A stretch of 40,508 bases of DNA, from contig NZ_LFLT01000039.1 in the NCBI RefSeq assembly GCF_001189955.1, forward strand, positions 1 to 40,508, read 5' to 3'. Position numbers and translations under genes: made by a program. Source of the stretch: Herbaspirillum chlorophenolicum. GTDB taxonomy: Bacteria > Pseudomonadota > Gammaproteobacteria > Burkholderiales > Burkholderiaceae_D. Shown here piece by piece: positions 1 to 7,247 of the stretch. The notes under the pieces are model-generated. The model saw nothing but the letters and a program-made list of their open reading frames with translations. It was not told the DNA's origin and did not search any database. Numbering within the stretch: the first letter of the stretch is position 1; the number at the start of each line of letters is the position of its first letter.

Positions 1-45
1 AATTTATATTCTGCTTCGTGGGGACTTCGCATGCCCCTACGATCT

Positions 46-121
46 GATACCTGAGCAGATTCACCCGCGGCGGTTATCACTCTCCAGATTGGGGCGAAGG
101 CCACGAATCTTCTCAGGTATC
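46..121. other. Long inverted repeat in structured non-coding edge
   Basis: Arms 46-62 and 105-121 are complementary over 17 positions with one mismatch, with a 42-nt spacer. A smaller G-rich/C-rich hairpin lies just before them (about 15-41), and a terminator follows at 131-165. No plausible ORF covers the stretch. Together this looks like the 3' part of a structured RNA or leader transcribed on the plus strand and entering from outside the window. I could not match it to a known RNA family. Confidence 0.4.
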
Positions 122-130
122 GATAATTAC

Positions 131-165
131 AAAGCCCCGACCGGCAACGGTTCGGGGCTTTCTTA
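131..165 (+). terminator. Rho-independent terminator
   Basis: A ten-base-pair stem (131-140 with 152-161, GC-rich core CCCCGA/TCGGGG) is followed by a T-rich run on the plus strand. It would end a transcript from the structured element at 1-121. It lies about 60 nt past the stop of the minus-strand nuclease gene and may also act in that direction, although the T-run there is poor. Confidence 0.75.
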
Positions 166-225
166 TTCCTGTATTTGGACAATCTCGGCCGTTTGAGTTG
201 ATGGAGATTTTGAAACTATCAGCCC

Positions 226-798
226 TCAGTACTTGGGAATAAATGCAGAACCTTGATCCCATCTAACGTGCCAGTGCTTTGCAAAAGAGGCTGCCAATTC
301 AGCATCGTTCCATATGACAAGCACATTTTCGCTATTCGCTTCGGCAGCGCCGGCAGTATAGTTAAAACTCCCATTTTGTACATGGCGACTGTCTACGACA
401 ATGTACTTGTCATGATGGAGGGCATACGCGCTATTCGTTCTTACGGGGATACCCGCGTTCGCCAAAAAACTCAATGCTGCGATACTTGATTTCCCCCGGT
501 TTCTCTTGTCGTCCACAACCATGCGAACGTCCACGCCACGTTTTTCTGCAGAGACAAGAGCCGTGGCGATTTTTAGGGATGAGAACGAATAAGCCGCCAA
601 GAGCAGCTCTTTCCGTGCGGATCCGATGACCTTGAGCACCAGCTCTTCCCCCCCGGCTTCCGGCGAAAAAGCGCTTTCTATTTGTGGCCCCTCCACTCCC
701 GGCTTTGAACCCGGAACCGGTTCCGGTGGCATTGCGCAGGCATTTGCAGCCGCAATTAACGAGATAGCAAACAGTGCTTTCTTCATTGTTGAGTTCAT
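226..798 (-). CDS. Secreted phospholipase-D-family nuclease (single HKD motif)
   Basis: This 190-residue protein has one complete HKD motif: H129, K131, D136, then G143-S144 and N146. Small single-HKD proteins of 150-190 residues, such as plasmid nuclease Nuc, act as dimers and cut phosphodiester bonds of nucleic acids. The N-terminus is a hydrophobic export signal (residues 5-20) ending in an A-N-A-C sequence, so it is periplasmic and may be lipid-anchored at C21, although the lipobox is not classical. The first ATG is chosen because an AAAGAG purine run precedes it; a second ATG four codons on has none. The gene is visibly less GC-rich than the transporter operon beside it, which suggests separate acquisition. 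The exact substrate (DNA, RNA or lipid) cannot be read from the sequence. Confidence 0.88.
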   Translation of the reverse strand: MNSTMKKALFAISLIAAANACAMPPEPVPGSKPGVEGPQIESAFSPEAGGEELVLKVIGSARKELLLAAYSFSSLKIATALVSAEKRGVDVRMVVDDKRNRGKSSIAALSFLANAGIPVRTNSAYALHHDKYIVVDSRHVQNGSFNYTAGAAEANSENVLVIWNDAELAASFAKHWHVRWDQGSAFIPKY

Positions 799-969
799 GA
801 ATCTCTTTCCCTTCGGACGAGAGTTTCTGATCGATTGCGGATATCAGGTACCTCACCCATTCGAAGCACGACACACCCGGCAAGCGGCTTGGTAGCCCAA
901 GGAACATTTGTTTCGACGTTCGCCTTTGCTGGCGAGACATGGCCGCATCGGAGGCCACCCGGAATCGCA

Positions 970-1605
970 TCAGGATTTGGCATGCATGCCCGGCGCGCCT
1001 GTCACCCAGTCAAGAATTTCCGCTGCCAATGTACCGCTGGCGGCGCCGAAGGCATTGACGACTTCCGGTATCTTGGTTCCCGCAACCGGCTGGCTGACAT
1101 TGAAACTGCGCACAGCAAGGATCCGGCGGCTGGCGGTATCGACCATGCGCGCATTGAATTGGATGATGACAACCGGTACCCCGTTGCGGTATTCCGTCTG
1201 GAAGGCAACCAGGTCGCCGCCGAGTTCCAGATCGGCCGCCACGTTGCTGTCGTCGGTCGACAGGTTGCGGATGCGGCCATCGGCGGAAAACGCCTGCAAC
1301 AGCCGGTTGCGCAACAGGACAGGCGCCGGGTCGCTCCAGCGTGCGCCTTGATAAGACTGGATCAGGTCGCCTTCAGGCAAGACCAGGATTCGTTCGCTGT
1401 CGATGGCGCGGCCGCCATATGGTGTGATTATTTTCAGCGAACGCTGGCTGGCGGGCGCAACTGGAGTGCCGGCTGCGGGTTGGCCGGTGGCCAGGGCCGG
1501 CAAGCGGTAGATCGCTACCGGTTCGGACTTGGGCAGGATCGAGCATGCGGTGGTCAGGCTGAGCAGGCATGCCGCCGACAGGGTGCGAAAGGAGGGAAGG
1601 CTCAT
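970..1605 (-). CDS. ABC-type transport auxiliary lipoprotein (PqiC-like)
   Basis: The 211-residue product starts with a lipoprotein-type signal ending T-T-A-C (Cys near residue 21), followed by the conserved Y-R-L-P segment of the ABC transport auxiliary family (PqiC/YmbA type). Known members are outer-membrane lipoproteins working with MCE proteins in moving lipids between the membranes. The start ATG overlaps the stop of the MCE gene (ATGA) and has a strong GGAGG-containing site upstream at about 1611-1616 in the minus-strand reading. It is the last gene of a four-gene operon. A PqiC-like lipoprotein in place of the MlaB/MlaC/MlaA set marks this as a non-classical Mla system. Confidence 0.87.
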   Translation of the reverse strand: MSLPSFRTLSAACLLSLTTACSILPKSEPVAIYRLPALATGQPAAGTPVAPASQRSLKIITPYGGRAIDSERILVLPEGDLIQSYQGARWSDPAPVLLRNRLLQAFSADGRIRNLSTDDSNVAADLELGGDLVAFQTEYRNGVPVVIIQFNARMVDTASRRILAVRSFNVSQPVAGTKIPEVVNAFGAASGTLAAEILDWVTGAPGMHAKS

Positions 1606-2519
1606 GGCTGGAATTCCTGGATTTTTTCTTTCCCGAGCAAATAGCCGCCGGGATTGTTTTCGAGTTTGCGGCTGATGGCCCGGACCGATGCCAGCGTGCT
1701 GCGCAATTCGGCGACCGCCGGGCCGATTTCGGCAAGGCCTTGCGCGCCGCTGTTGAGTGCGCCCTGGTTCTGGCTGAGCAGCTGTTCGATCTGTTTGCTG
1801 CTGGTCGCCAGCGATGCCATGGCTTGCTGCATGTTGTTCATGGCATCGGTCCCTTGATGCGACAGCAGGCGGTTCGCTTGCAGCATCGCGGCATTGGCTT
1901 GCTGCGACGCGTCGCCGATTTGCCGAACCAGTTCGCCCAGGCCATTGCTCTGGGCAGCCAGGCTGCTGGTCGCTTTCTCCAGATGCTGCAGGGTTTCACC
2001 GAAACGGCGGGCGTTGTCGGGGGCCAGGAACTGCTTGGCGTTGAGCAGCACGTCATTGACGTTGGTCATGACATCTTCGCCATTGGCCAGCAGTGCGCTC
2101 AGCGGCGAGGGCGTGGCGATGATGACCGGGTCGCTGTCGCCCTTGCCCTCCAGTTTGGGACTTTGCGGAGAGCCGTTGGTGAGCTGGATCAGGGAGGTTC
2201 CGGTGATGCCGGCAAGGGCGAGCTTGGCGCCGGTGTCCTGCTTGATGGGGACGTTGCCGACGATGCGGATACGCGCCAGCACTTTGCGCGGGTCTTGCGG
2301 ATCGAGGGTCAGGGAGGAGACATCGCCGACCTTGATGCCGCTGTACTGGACCGGGCTGCCTTTGGAGAGGCCGCTGACGGCTTCATTGAAGACAATCGTG
2401 TAATAGCTGACGTTCTTGTCACCGCTGGATTTGTTGAGCCACAGGCAGAACAGCAAGGCTGCCGCGGCTACCAGAATGGTGAAGAGTCCAATGAGGACAT
2501 GATGGGCGCGTGTTTCCAT
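1602..2519 (-). CDS. MlaD-family MCE protein
   Basis: The product has 305 residues. An N-terminal transmembrane helix (about residues 9-27) anchors it in the inner membrane, followed by one MCE domain (about 38-120) with the typical S-G-L-x-x-G-S-P-V-x-x-x-G-I-x-V-G pattern. The remaining C-terminal half is alanine/glutamine-rich and predicted helical or coiled-coil, as in MCE proteins whose C-terminal helices form a periplasmic channel or bridge. MCE proteins bind lipid and couple the ABC transporter to outer-membrane partners. It lies 2 nt past the ATPase stop and overlaps the downstream lipoprotein start, so the three are probably translated together. The substrate lipid is unknown. Confidence 0.92.
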   Translation of the reverse strand: METRAHHVLIGLFTILVAAAALLFCLWLNKSSGDKNVSYYTIVFNEAVSGLSKGSPVQYSGIKVGDVSSLTLDPQDPRKVLARIRIVGNVPIKQDTGAKLALAGITGTSLIQLTNGSPQSPKLEGKGDSDPVIIATPSPLSALLANGEDVMTNVNDVLLNAKQFLAPDNARRFGETLQHLEKATSSLAAQSNGLGELVRQIGDASQQANAAMLQANRLLSHQGTDAMNNMQQAMASLATSSKQIEQLLSQNQGALNSGAQGLAEIGPAVAELRSTLASVRAISRKLENNPGGYLLGKEKIQEFQP

Positions 2520-2521
2520 GG

Positions 2522-3349
2522 TCAGTGTGGTTCCTGCTGCGAAAGTGCGGCTTTGCTAAGAGCGGCTTTACTGGCTGCGCGGCCGCGTGGCCCTTGAAAA
2601 TAGTCGTGTACCCAGGGATCCGGCGTTGCCGCCACCGTGTCGATATCGGCGACGACCAGTACCCGTTTGGCTGACAGTACCGCTACCCGGTCGCAGATTG
2701 CGTACAGTGTATCCAGATCGTGGGTCACCAGGAAGACGGTCAGCCCCAGCGCGTCGCGCAGGGTGACGATCAGGTTGTCGAAAGCGGCAGCGCCGATCGG
2801 GTCCAGGCCGGCGGTGGGTTCGTCGAGAAACAGGATGTCGGGGTCGAGCGCGAGGGCGCGTGCCAGCGCGGCCCGCTTGACCATGCCGCCCGACAGCGAG
2901 GCCGGATACTTGTTGCCAGCCTCCGGAGGAAGCCCGGCCAGCGCCAGTTTGATTGCCGCCAGGTGCTGCGCTTCCCTGGCTGCCAGGCCACCGTATTCGA
3001 TGAGCGGCAAGGCGACGTTTTCCAGCACCGTGAGTGAAGAGAACAGGGCGCCGCGCTGAAACAGGACGCCGAAGCGGCGTTCGTAGCGGGAGCGTTCCTG
3101 CGGCGCCAGCGCGGACAGGTTCTGGCCGAAGACATGGACATTGCCGGCGGCCGGTTTCTGCAGGCCGACGATGCTGCGCAGGAGGACTGACTTGCCGGTG
3201 CCGGAGCCGCCGACGACACCCAGGATTTCTCCCTTCTTCACTTGCAGGTCAAGCTTGTCATGTACCGTTTGCTTGCCGAAGCGGTTGGTGAGTCCTTGCA
3301 CATCGATCACCACGTCCGATGCCGTCCGGCTGTTATCCGGGGTCACCAT
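2522..3349 (-). CDS. Mla-type ABC transporter ATP-binding protein
   Basis: The product is a 275-residue ABC ATPase: Walker A G-G-S-G-T-G-K-S, Q-loop region F-Q-R-G-A-L, signature L-S-G-G-M, Walker B I-L-F-L-D-E-P and switch histidine in V-T-H-D. The F-Q-R-G-A-L-F sequence is typical of the MlaF/Ttg2A lipid-transport branch. I place the start at the ATG whose codon overlaps the permease stop (ATGGTGA); the open frame runs further upstream, but only inside the permease gene in another frame. It would power the permease encoded just before it. Gene order permease-ATPase-MCE-lipoprotein is seen directly. Confidence 0.93.
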   Translation of the reverse strand: MVTPDNSRTASDVVIDVQGLTNRFGKQTVHDKLDLQVKKGEILGVVGGSGTGKSVLLRSIVGLQKPAAGNVHVFGQNLSALAPQERSRYERRFGVLFQRGALFSSLTVLENVALPLIEYGGLAAREAQHLAAIKLALAGLPPEAGNKYPASLSGGMVKRAALARALALDPDILFLDEPTAGLDPIGAAAFDNLIVTLRDALGLTVFLVTHDLDTLYAICDRVAVLSAKRVLVVADIDTVAATPDPWVHDYFQGPRGRAASKAALSKAALSQQEPH

Positions 3350-4539
3350 CCCATCTCCATATAGAACAATGCCGCAACGGCGTCGAGCAGGATGACCAGG
3401 AAGATCGACTGCACCACGCTGGAGGTCGTATGCTGGCCGACCGATTGTGCGCTTCCGCTGACCTTGAAGCCTTCGAGGCAACCGATGAGCGCAATGACGA
3501 AAGCGAACAGCGGGGCCTTGCACATGCCAAGCCAGAAATGCCGGATGCCGACATCCTGCTGCAGCAAGGTCATGAACATGGTCGGGCTGATATCGAGCGT
3601 CAGTGCGCATACCATGGCGCCGCCGAGCAGGCCCGACATCATGGCAATGAACGTCAACGCCGGCATGGCAACCAGCAAGGCCAGCACGCGGGGCAGCACC
3701 AGCATTTGCAACGGGTCCAGGCCCAATGCGCGGATCGCGTCGATTTCTTCATTGGCCTTCATCGAGCCGATCTGCGCGGTGAAGGCGCTGGCCGTGCGTC
3801 CCGCCATCAGGATGGCGGTCAGCAGCACGGCGAATTCACGGAGGAACGAGAAGGCCACCAGGTCGACCGTATAGATGCTGGCGCCGAAATTGGCCAGCAC
3901 CGTGGCGCCAAGAAAGGCAATCACCGCGCCCACCATGAAGGTGAGGAGGGCCACGATCGGTACGGCGTCCAGGCCGGTCTGTTCAATCTGGGCGACGGTC
4001 GCCGTAACGCGCCAGCGGGAAGGGCGCAACAGGCTGCCTGCCAAGGTTTGCAATGTGAGGCCGGTAAAGCCCAGCAAGGCCACCGTATTGGCGCGCAATC
4101 CAATCATGGCAACACCGATGCGCGCCAGCAGATCGGATATCCAGCCATGCTGTGCGGGCGGCGGCGCTGCCGACGTTTGCTCCAGCGCCTGCGCTACCGT
4201 GGCCAGCAAGGAACGCCATGCGGCGGGCAGGCCGCTCCCGTCTTGCGCCAGTTCGCGCGCACGCGGGGCGCCGAGCAGTTCGGCGAGCAGGACGGCGCCG
4301 GAGGTATCGAGCGCGGTGAGTTGTGCAAAGCTGATGTTGACCGGCGCCGACGGCGGCAGGCGCATTGCGGAAATTTGGTTCTGCAGCTTGCCGTAGTGAG
4401 GCAGGGTCCAGTCGCCGCCCGCATGCAGGTGTGGCGGATTCGATGTGGTGTCCAGATGCAGGGTAGCGGCCGTGTTCAATGTGTCACCCACGATGGAACG
4501 CACGCTTTTGTCGTCGTGGCCGGTTGTCCGGAACGTCAA
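3343..4539 (-). CDS. MlaE-family lipid ABC permease with N-terminal STAS-like domain
   Basis: The 398-residue protein has two parts. Residues about 20-120 look like a STAS/MlaB-like domain (alpha/beta pattern with S-x-x-x-L-D-T-S-G-A). Residues about 150-398 form the MlaE permease, with five to six hydrophobic segments and the conserved G-R-x-x-x-A-x-x-A-x-I-G-x-M and E-E-I-D-A sequences that contact the ATPase. In E. coli the STAS protein MlaB is a separate subunit, so here the two are fused. The longest reading starts at a TTG (4539) with no convincing ribosome-binding site; a GTG about 16 codons further in is an alternative, so the exact N-terminus is unsure. It is first in the operon. Confidence 0.9.
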   Translation of the reverse strand: MTFRTTGHDDKSVRSIVGDTLNTAATLHLDTTSNPPHLHAGGDWTLPHYGKLQNQISAMRLPPSAPVNISFAQLTALDTSGAVLLAELLGAPRARELAQDGSGLPAAWRSLLATVAQALEQTSAAPPPAQHGWISDLLARIGVAMIGLRANTVALLGFTGLTLQTLAGSLLRPSRWRVTATVAQIEQTGLDAVPIVALLTFMVGAVIAFLGATVLANFGASIYTVDLVAFSFLREFAVLLTAILMAGRTASAFTAQIGSMKANEEIDAIRALGLDPLQMLVLPRVLALLVAMPALTFIAMMSGLLGGAMVCALTLDISPTMFMTLLQQDVGIRHFWLGMCKAPLFAFVIALIGCLEGFKVSGSAQSVGQHTTSSVVQSIFLVILLDAVAALFYMEMGW

Positions 4540-4957
4540 GGTTCATCGAAGCTAGCGCAATATAGGTAGCCATGCTGAAAACGGTGTGATTGGTCAATGC
4601 AGATGATGGGGAGCAAGTTCGGGTCTATATTAAGTCATTCTCCTGTTTGTCGTAAGGGCGTTGCCTATGGCAAGTTCAATGACTGCACTTGCTGTCATCC
4701 GGGAATCCTGTTGATTCGCAGGGCGATGTTAAGACGCCGATGCGGCCGGGGAAAATTTCCGGGGCATAGAGATGGCTGAAGAGCTGTCGCCATCGATTTG
4801 ACAAAAAAGGCTGTGAAAATGGCCGCATTTCTGCTTTACTGAGATCACGTCAATTGTTCCAGGCTTCGATCAGGAGATCCACCAAGTACGCCGATAAAAA
4901 AACTGCAGGAGTTTGCACCATGCGCCAGGCCACCATACCCAGCAAAAGAGTCATCTC
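4540..4957. promoter_or_regulatory. Divergent intergenic region, transporter / dehydrogenase operons
   Basis: These 418 bases separate the two divergent operons and must hold both promoters. A perfect TTGACA occurs at 4798-4803 on the plus strand, but no good -10 sits 16-18 bases from it, so I do not call a promoter firmly. A GC-rich imperfect palindrome lies near 4746-4764. A 60-codon plus ORF at 4597 has no recognisable features and I do not consider it a gene. Confidence 0.35.
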
Positions 4958-5596
4958 ATGAAGCAGCCCGCCACGCCCCCCGGCATCCGGCTTACCGGCG
5001 GCCTCAGCCGGCGCCATGTACTGATCGGCCTTGCCGCATTGATCGCAGAGGCCGGTTTCTGGAGCAATCCGCTGTTCAGCAATGCCCAGACTCCACCGGC
5101 GACCGGTGCCGCACCGCCGCCCTCCAGCCCCGAGGCAATCGCCTTTCTCGCATTTTCCAAGCACATTACCGGCCACGGTGACCTTCCTCTTGAAACGGCA
5201 AGCCGGATCGAGGCGGCGATGCGCAAGACGTATCCCGACTTCGCTGCGCAATGGCAGAAACTCGCCGCGTTGCCGGATGCAGGCCAGGAGCCGAAAGCAT
5301 GGCTGGCCGCCGCCACCGACGCAGGGCTGCGCGATTTGGCGCTGGCGGTTGTCGCGGCCTGGTACACCGGCACCGTCGGCAAGGGGGCGCAAGCGGTGGT
5401 GGTGTCCTATGCCGAAGCGCTGATGTACCGTCCGGTCGCAGACGGCCAGACGGTGCCGACCTATTGCAATTACGGCCCGCTGTGGTGGACCAAGGCGCCG
5501 CCGGCAATCCGCGTCTCGGCGCCGGTTGCCTTGCCCGTCTCCACACCGGCTCCGGCTACGGTTGGCACTCCCGAACCCAAGGCGAAATCGCTATGA
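4958..5596 (+). CDS. Dehydrogenase small (Tat chaperone) subunit, sorbitol/glucose dehydrogenase family
   Basis: The 212-residue product belongs to the small subunits of membrane-bound FAD sorbitol, gluconate and glucose dehydrogenases. The N-terminus carries a twin-arginine signal (S-R-R-H-V-L-I-G-L, about residues 20-36). In FAD-glucose dehydrogenase of Burkholderia this gamma subunit carries the flavoprotein, which has no signal of its own, across the membrane through the Tat pathway; the same is inferred here because the next gene's product also lacks a signal. The start is the ATG preceded by AAAAGAG about nine bases upstream; an in-frame start 15 codons earlier would bury the Tat signal. 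It overlaps the next gene by four bases (ATGA). Confidence 0.88.
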   Translation: MKQPATPPGIRLTGGLSRRHVLIGLAALIAEAGFWSNPLFSNAQTPPATGAAPPPSSPEAIAFLAFSKHITGHGDLPLETASRIEAAMRKTYPDFAAQWQKLAALPDAGQEPKAWLAAATDAGLRDLALAVVAAWYTGTVGKGAQAVVVSYAEALMYRPVADGQTVPTYCNYGPLWWTKAPPAIRVSAPVALPVSTPAPATVGTPEPKAKSL

Positions 5597-7245
5597 AACT
5601 ACCCATATTTACTGCGGATGGCGATGCGACGGCCGATGTCGTGATTGTCGGTTCCGGCGTGGTCGGCGCCATGATTGCCGACCAGCTGGTGAGCCAGGGT
5701 TATTCCGTCCTGATGCTGGAGGCGGGCTTGCGCATCGAGCGCGCGCAAGCGGTGGAGAATTGGCGCAACATGCCTTTCGAAAACCGCGCCGGTTCGGACT
5801 TCCAGGGGCTGTATCCGCAGGCGCCGAACGCACCGGCGCCGCTGTATTTCCCCAAGAACGACTACATCGCCTTGTCCGGCCCGGACGGCAACGGTTTCCA
5901 GCAAGGTTATCTGCGCACCGTTGGCGGCACGACGTGGCACTGGGCGGCATCGTGCTGGCGCCATCTGCCGGTCGACCTGAAAATGAAGTCGACCTATGGC
6001 GTGGGCCGCGACTGGCCGATTTCATATGAGGAGCTGGAGCCCTACTACTGCCGCGCAGAGGAGGAGATGGGGGTGGCCGGCCCGAACGATCCGGGCATGC
6101 AATCGCCCAGCGAGCGCAGCAAGCCTTATCCGATGGACATGGTGCCGTGGGGGTATGGCGACAAGCGCTTTGCCGAAGTGGTGAACGCGCATGGCTACAA
6201 CTCGGTGCCGATTCCGCAAGGCCGCAGTACGCGCCCCTGGCAAGGCCGTCCAACTTGTTGCGGCAATAACAACTGCCAGCCGATCTGCCCCATCGGCGCC
6301 ATGTACAACGGCATTCACCACGTGCAGCGCGCCGAGATGAAAGGCGTCAAGGTGTTGCCCGAGGCCGTCGTGTTCAAGGTCGATAACGACCAGAACAATC
6401 GCATTACCGCAGTCTATTGGTACGACGCCGGCAAGAAGCCGCATAAAGCCACGGGCAAGGCGTTCGTGTTTGCTTGCAACGGCATTGAAACGCCGCGCCT
6501 GCTGCTGCTGGCGGCGAACGCGGCGAACCCGAACGGATTGGCCAATTCGTCGGACCAGGTCGGCCGCAACATGATGGACCACTCGGGTTTCCACTGCACC
6601 TTCCTCGCCAACGAACCGATCTGGACCGGCCGCGGGCCGGCGCAAAGCAGTTGCCTGGTCGGCCCACGCGATGGTGCGTTCCGTTCCGAGTATTCGTCGA
6701 ACAAGATGATCCTCAATAACATCACCCGTGTGGGCCCGGCCACGCAGCAAGCCCTGAAGCTTGGTTTGGTGGGGCAGGAACTGGATGACGAAATCCGCCG
6801 CCGCGCGGCGTATGGCGTGGATCTGTCGATCAGCCTGGAGCCGCTGCCGGAAGCCCATAACCGTCTGACCCTCAGCAAGACCCGCAAGGACCCGCTCGGG
6901 CTGGCTTGCCCGGACATCTATTACGATGTCGGCGACTATGTGCGCAAAGGGGCGGAAGCCGCACACAAGCAGCTCCAGCATATCGGCCAATTGTTCGGCG
7001 CAGTGGAGTTCAACATCACCACCAGCCTCAATGCCAACAACCATGTGATGGGGGGCGTCATCATGGGGAGCAACCCAAAGGATTCGGTAGTCGACGGCAA
7101 TTGCCGCGCGCACGACCATGCCAACCTGTGGTTGCCGGGCGGCGGCGCGATGCCGTCCGCCAGCGTCGTCAACAGCACGCTGAGCATGGCCGCACTGGGG
7201 CTGCGCGCGGCCGATGACATCGGCAAGATGCTGGCGAAAGGCTGA
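5593..7245 (+). CDS. GMC-family FAD dehydrogenase catalytic subunit with Fe-S motif
   Basis: The 550-residue flavoprotein opens with a Rossmann FAD motif (G-S-G-V-V-G, residues 20-25) and ends with the GMC C-terminal domain, including the N-N-H-V-M-G-G segment and a closing N-S-T-L-S motif. Cysteines C222, C223, C228 and C232 reproduce the CC-x4-C-x3-C pattern that holds the 3Fe-4S cluster in Burkholderia cepacia FAD-glucose dehydrogenase, so electrons probably pass FAD to Fe-S to cytochrome c. No export signal is present; it should be co-exported with the Tat small subunit encoded immediately upstream (ATGA overlap). The substrate may be glucose, sorbitol, gluconate or another polyol; the sequence does not decide. 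Confidence 0.93.
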   Translation: MKLPIFTADGDATADVVIVGSGVVGAMIADQLVSQGYSVLMLEAGLRIERAQAVENWRNMPFENRAGSDFQGLYPQAPNAPAPLYFPKNDYIALSGPDGNGFQQGYLRTVGGTTWHWAASCWRHLPVDLKMKSTYGVGRDWPISYEELEPYYCRAEEEMGVAGPNDPGMQSPSERSKPYPMDMVPWGYGDKRFAEVVNAHGYNSVPIPQGRSTRPWQGRPTCCGNNNCQPICPIGAMYNGIHHVQRAEMKGVKVLPEAVVFKVDNDQNNRITAVYWYDAGKKPHKATGKAFVFACNGIETPRLLLLAANAANPNGLANSSDQVGRNMMDHSGFHCTFLANEPIWTGRGPAQSSCLVGPRDGAFRSEYSSNKMILNNITRVGPATQQALKLGLVGQELDDEIRRRAAYGVDLSISLEPLPEAHNRLTLSKTRKDPLGLACPDIYYDVGDYVRKGAEAAHKQLQHIGQLFGAVEFNITTSLNANNHVMGGVIMGSNPKDSVVDGNCRAHDHANLWLPGGGAMPSASVVNSTLSMAALGLRAADDIGKMLAKG

Positions 7246-7247
7246 CC

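Noticed and set aside
45..80. Similarity to 6S RNA (CCTGAGC and GCGGCGG)
   Set aside because: The two segments lie only about ten bases apart, whereas in 6S RNA they are on opposite sides of a long hairpin.
60..130. Possible glycine riboswitch fragment (CGAAGG, then CTCAGGTA)
   Set aside because: The two short matches are there, but the GGAC closing element is missing and the long inverted repeat pairs bases that should be free in the aptamer.
3319..4569. Plus-strand frame of about 416 codons across the permease gene
   Set aside because: Antisense shadow; the minus strand encodes a clear MlaE permease.
4597..4779. 60-codon plus-strand ORF in the divergent region
   Set aside because: No ribosome site, no family resemblance and unusual composition; more likely part of the control region.
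4798..4840. Sigma-70 promoter based on the perfect TTGACA
   Set aside because: No acceptable -10 hexamer at the right spacing.
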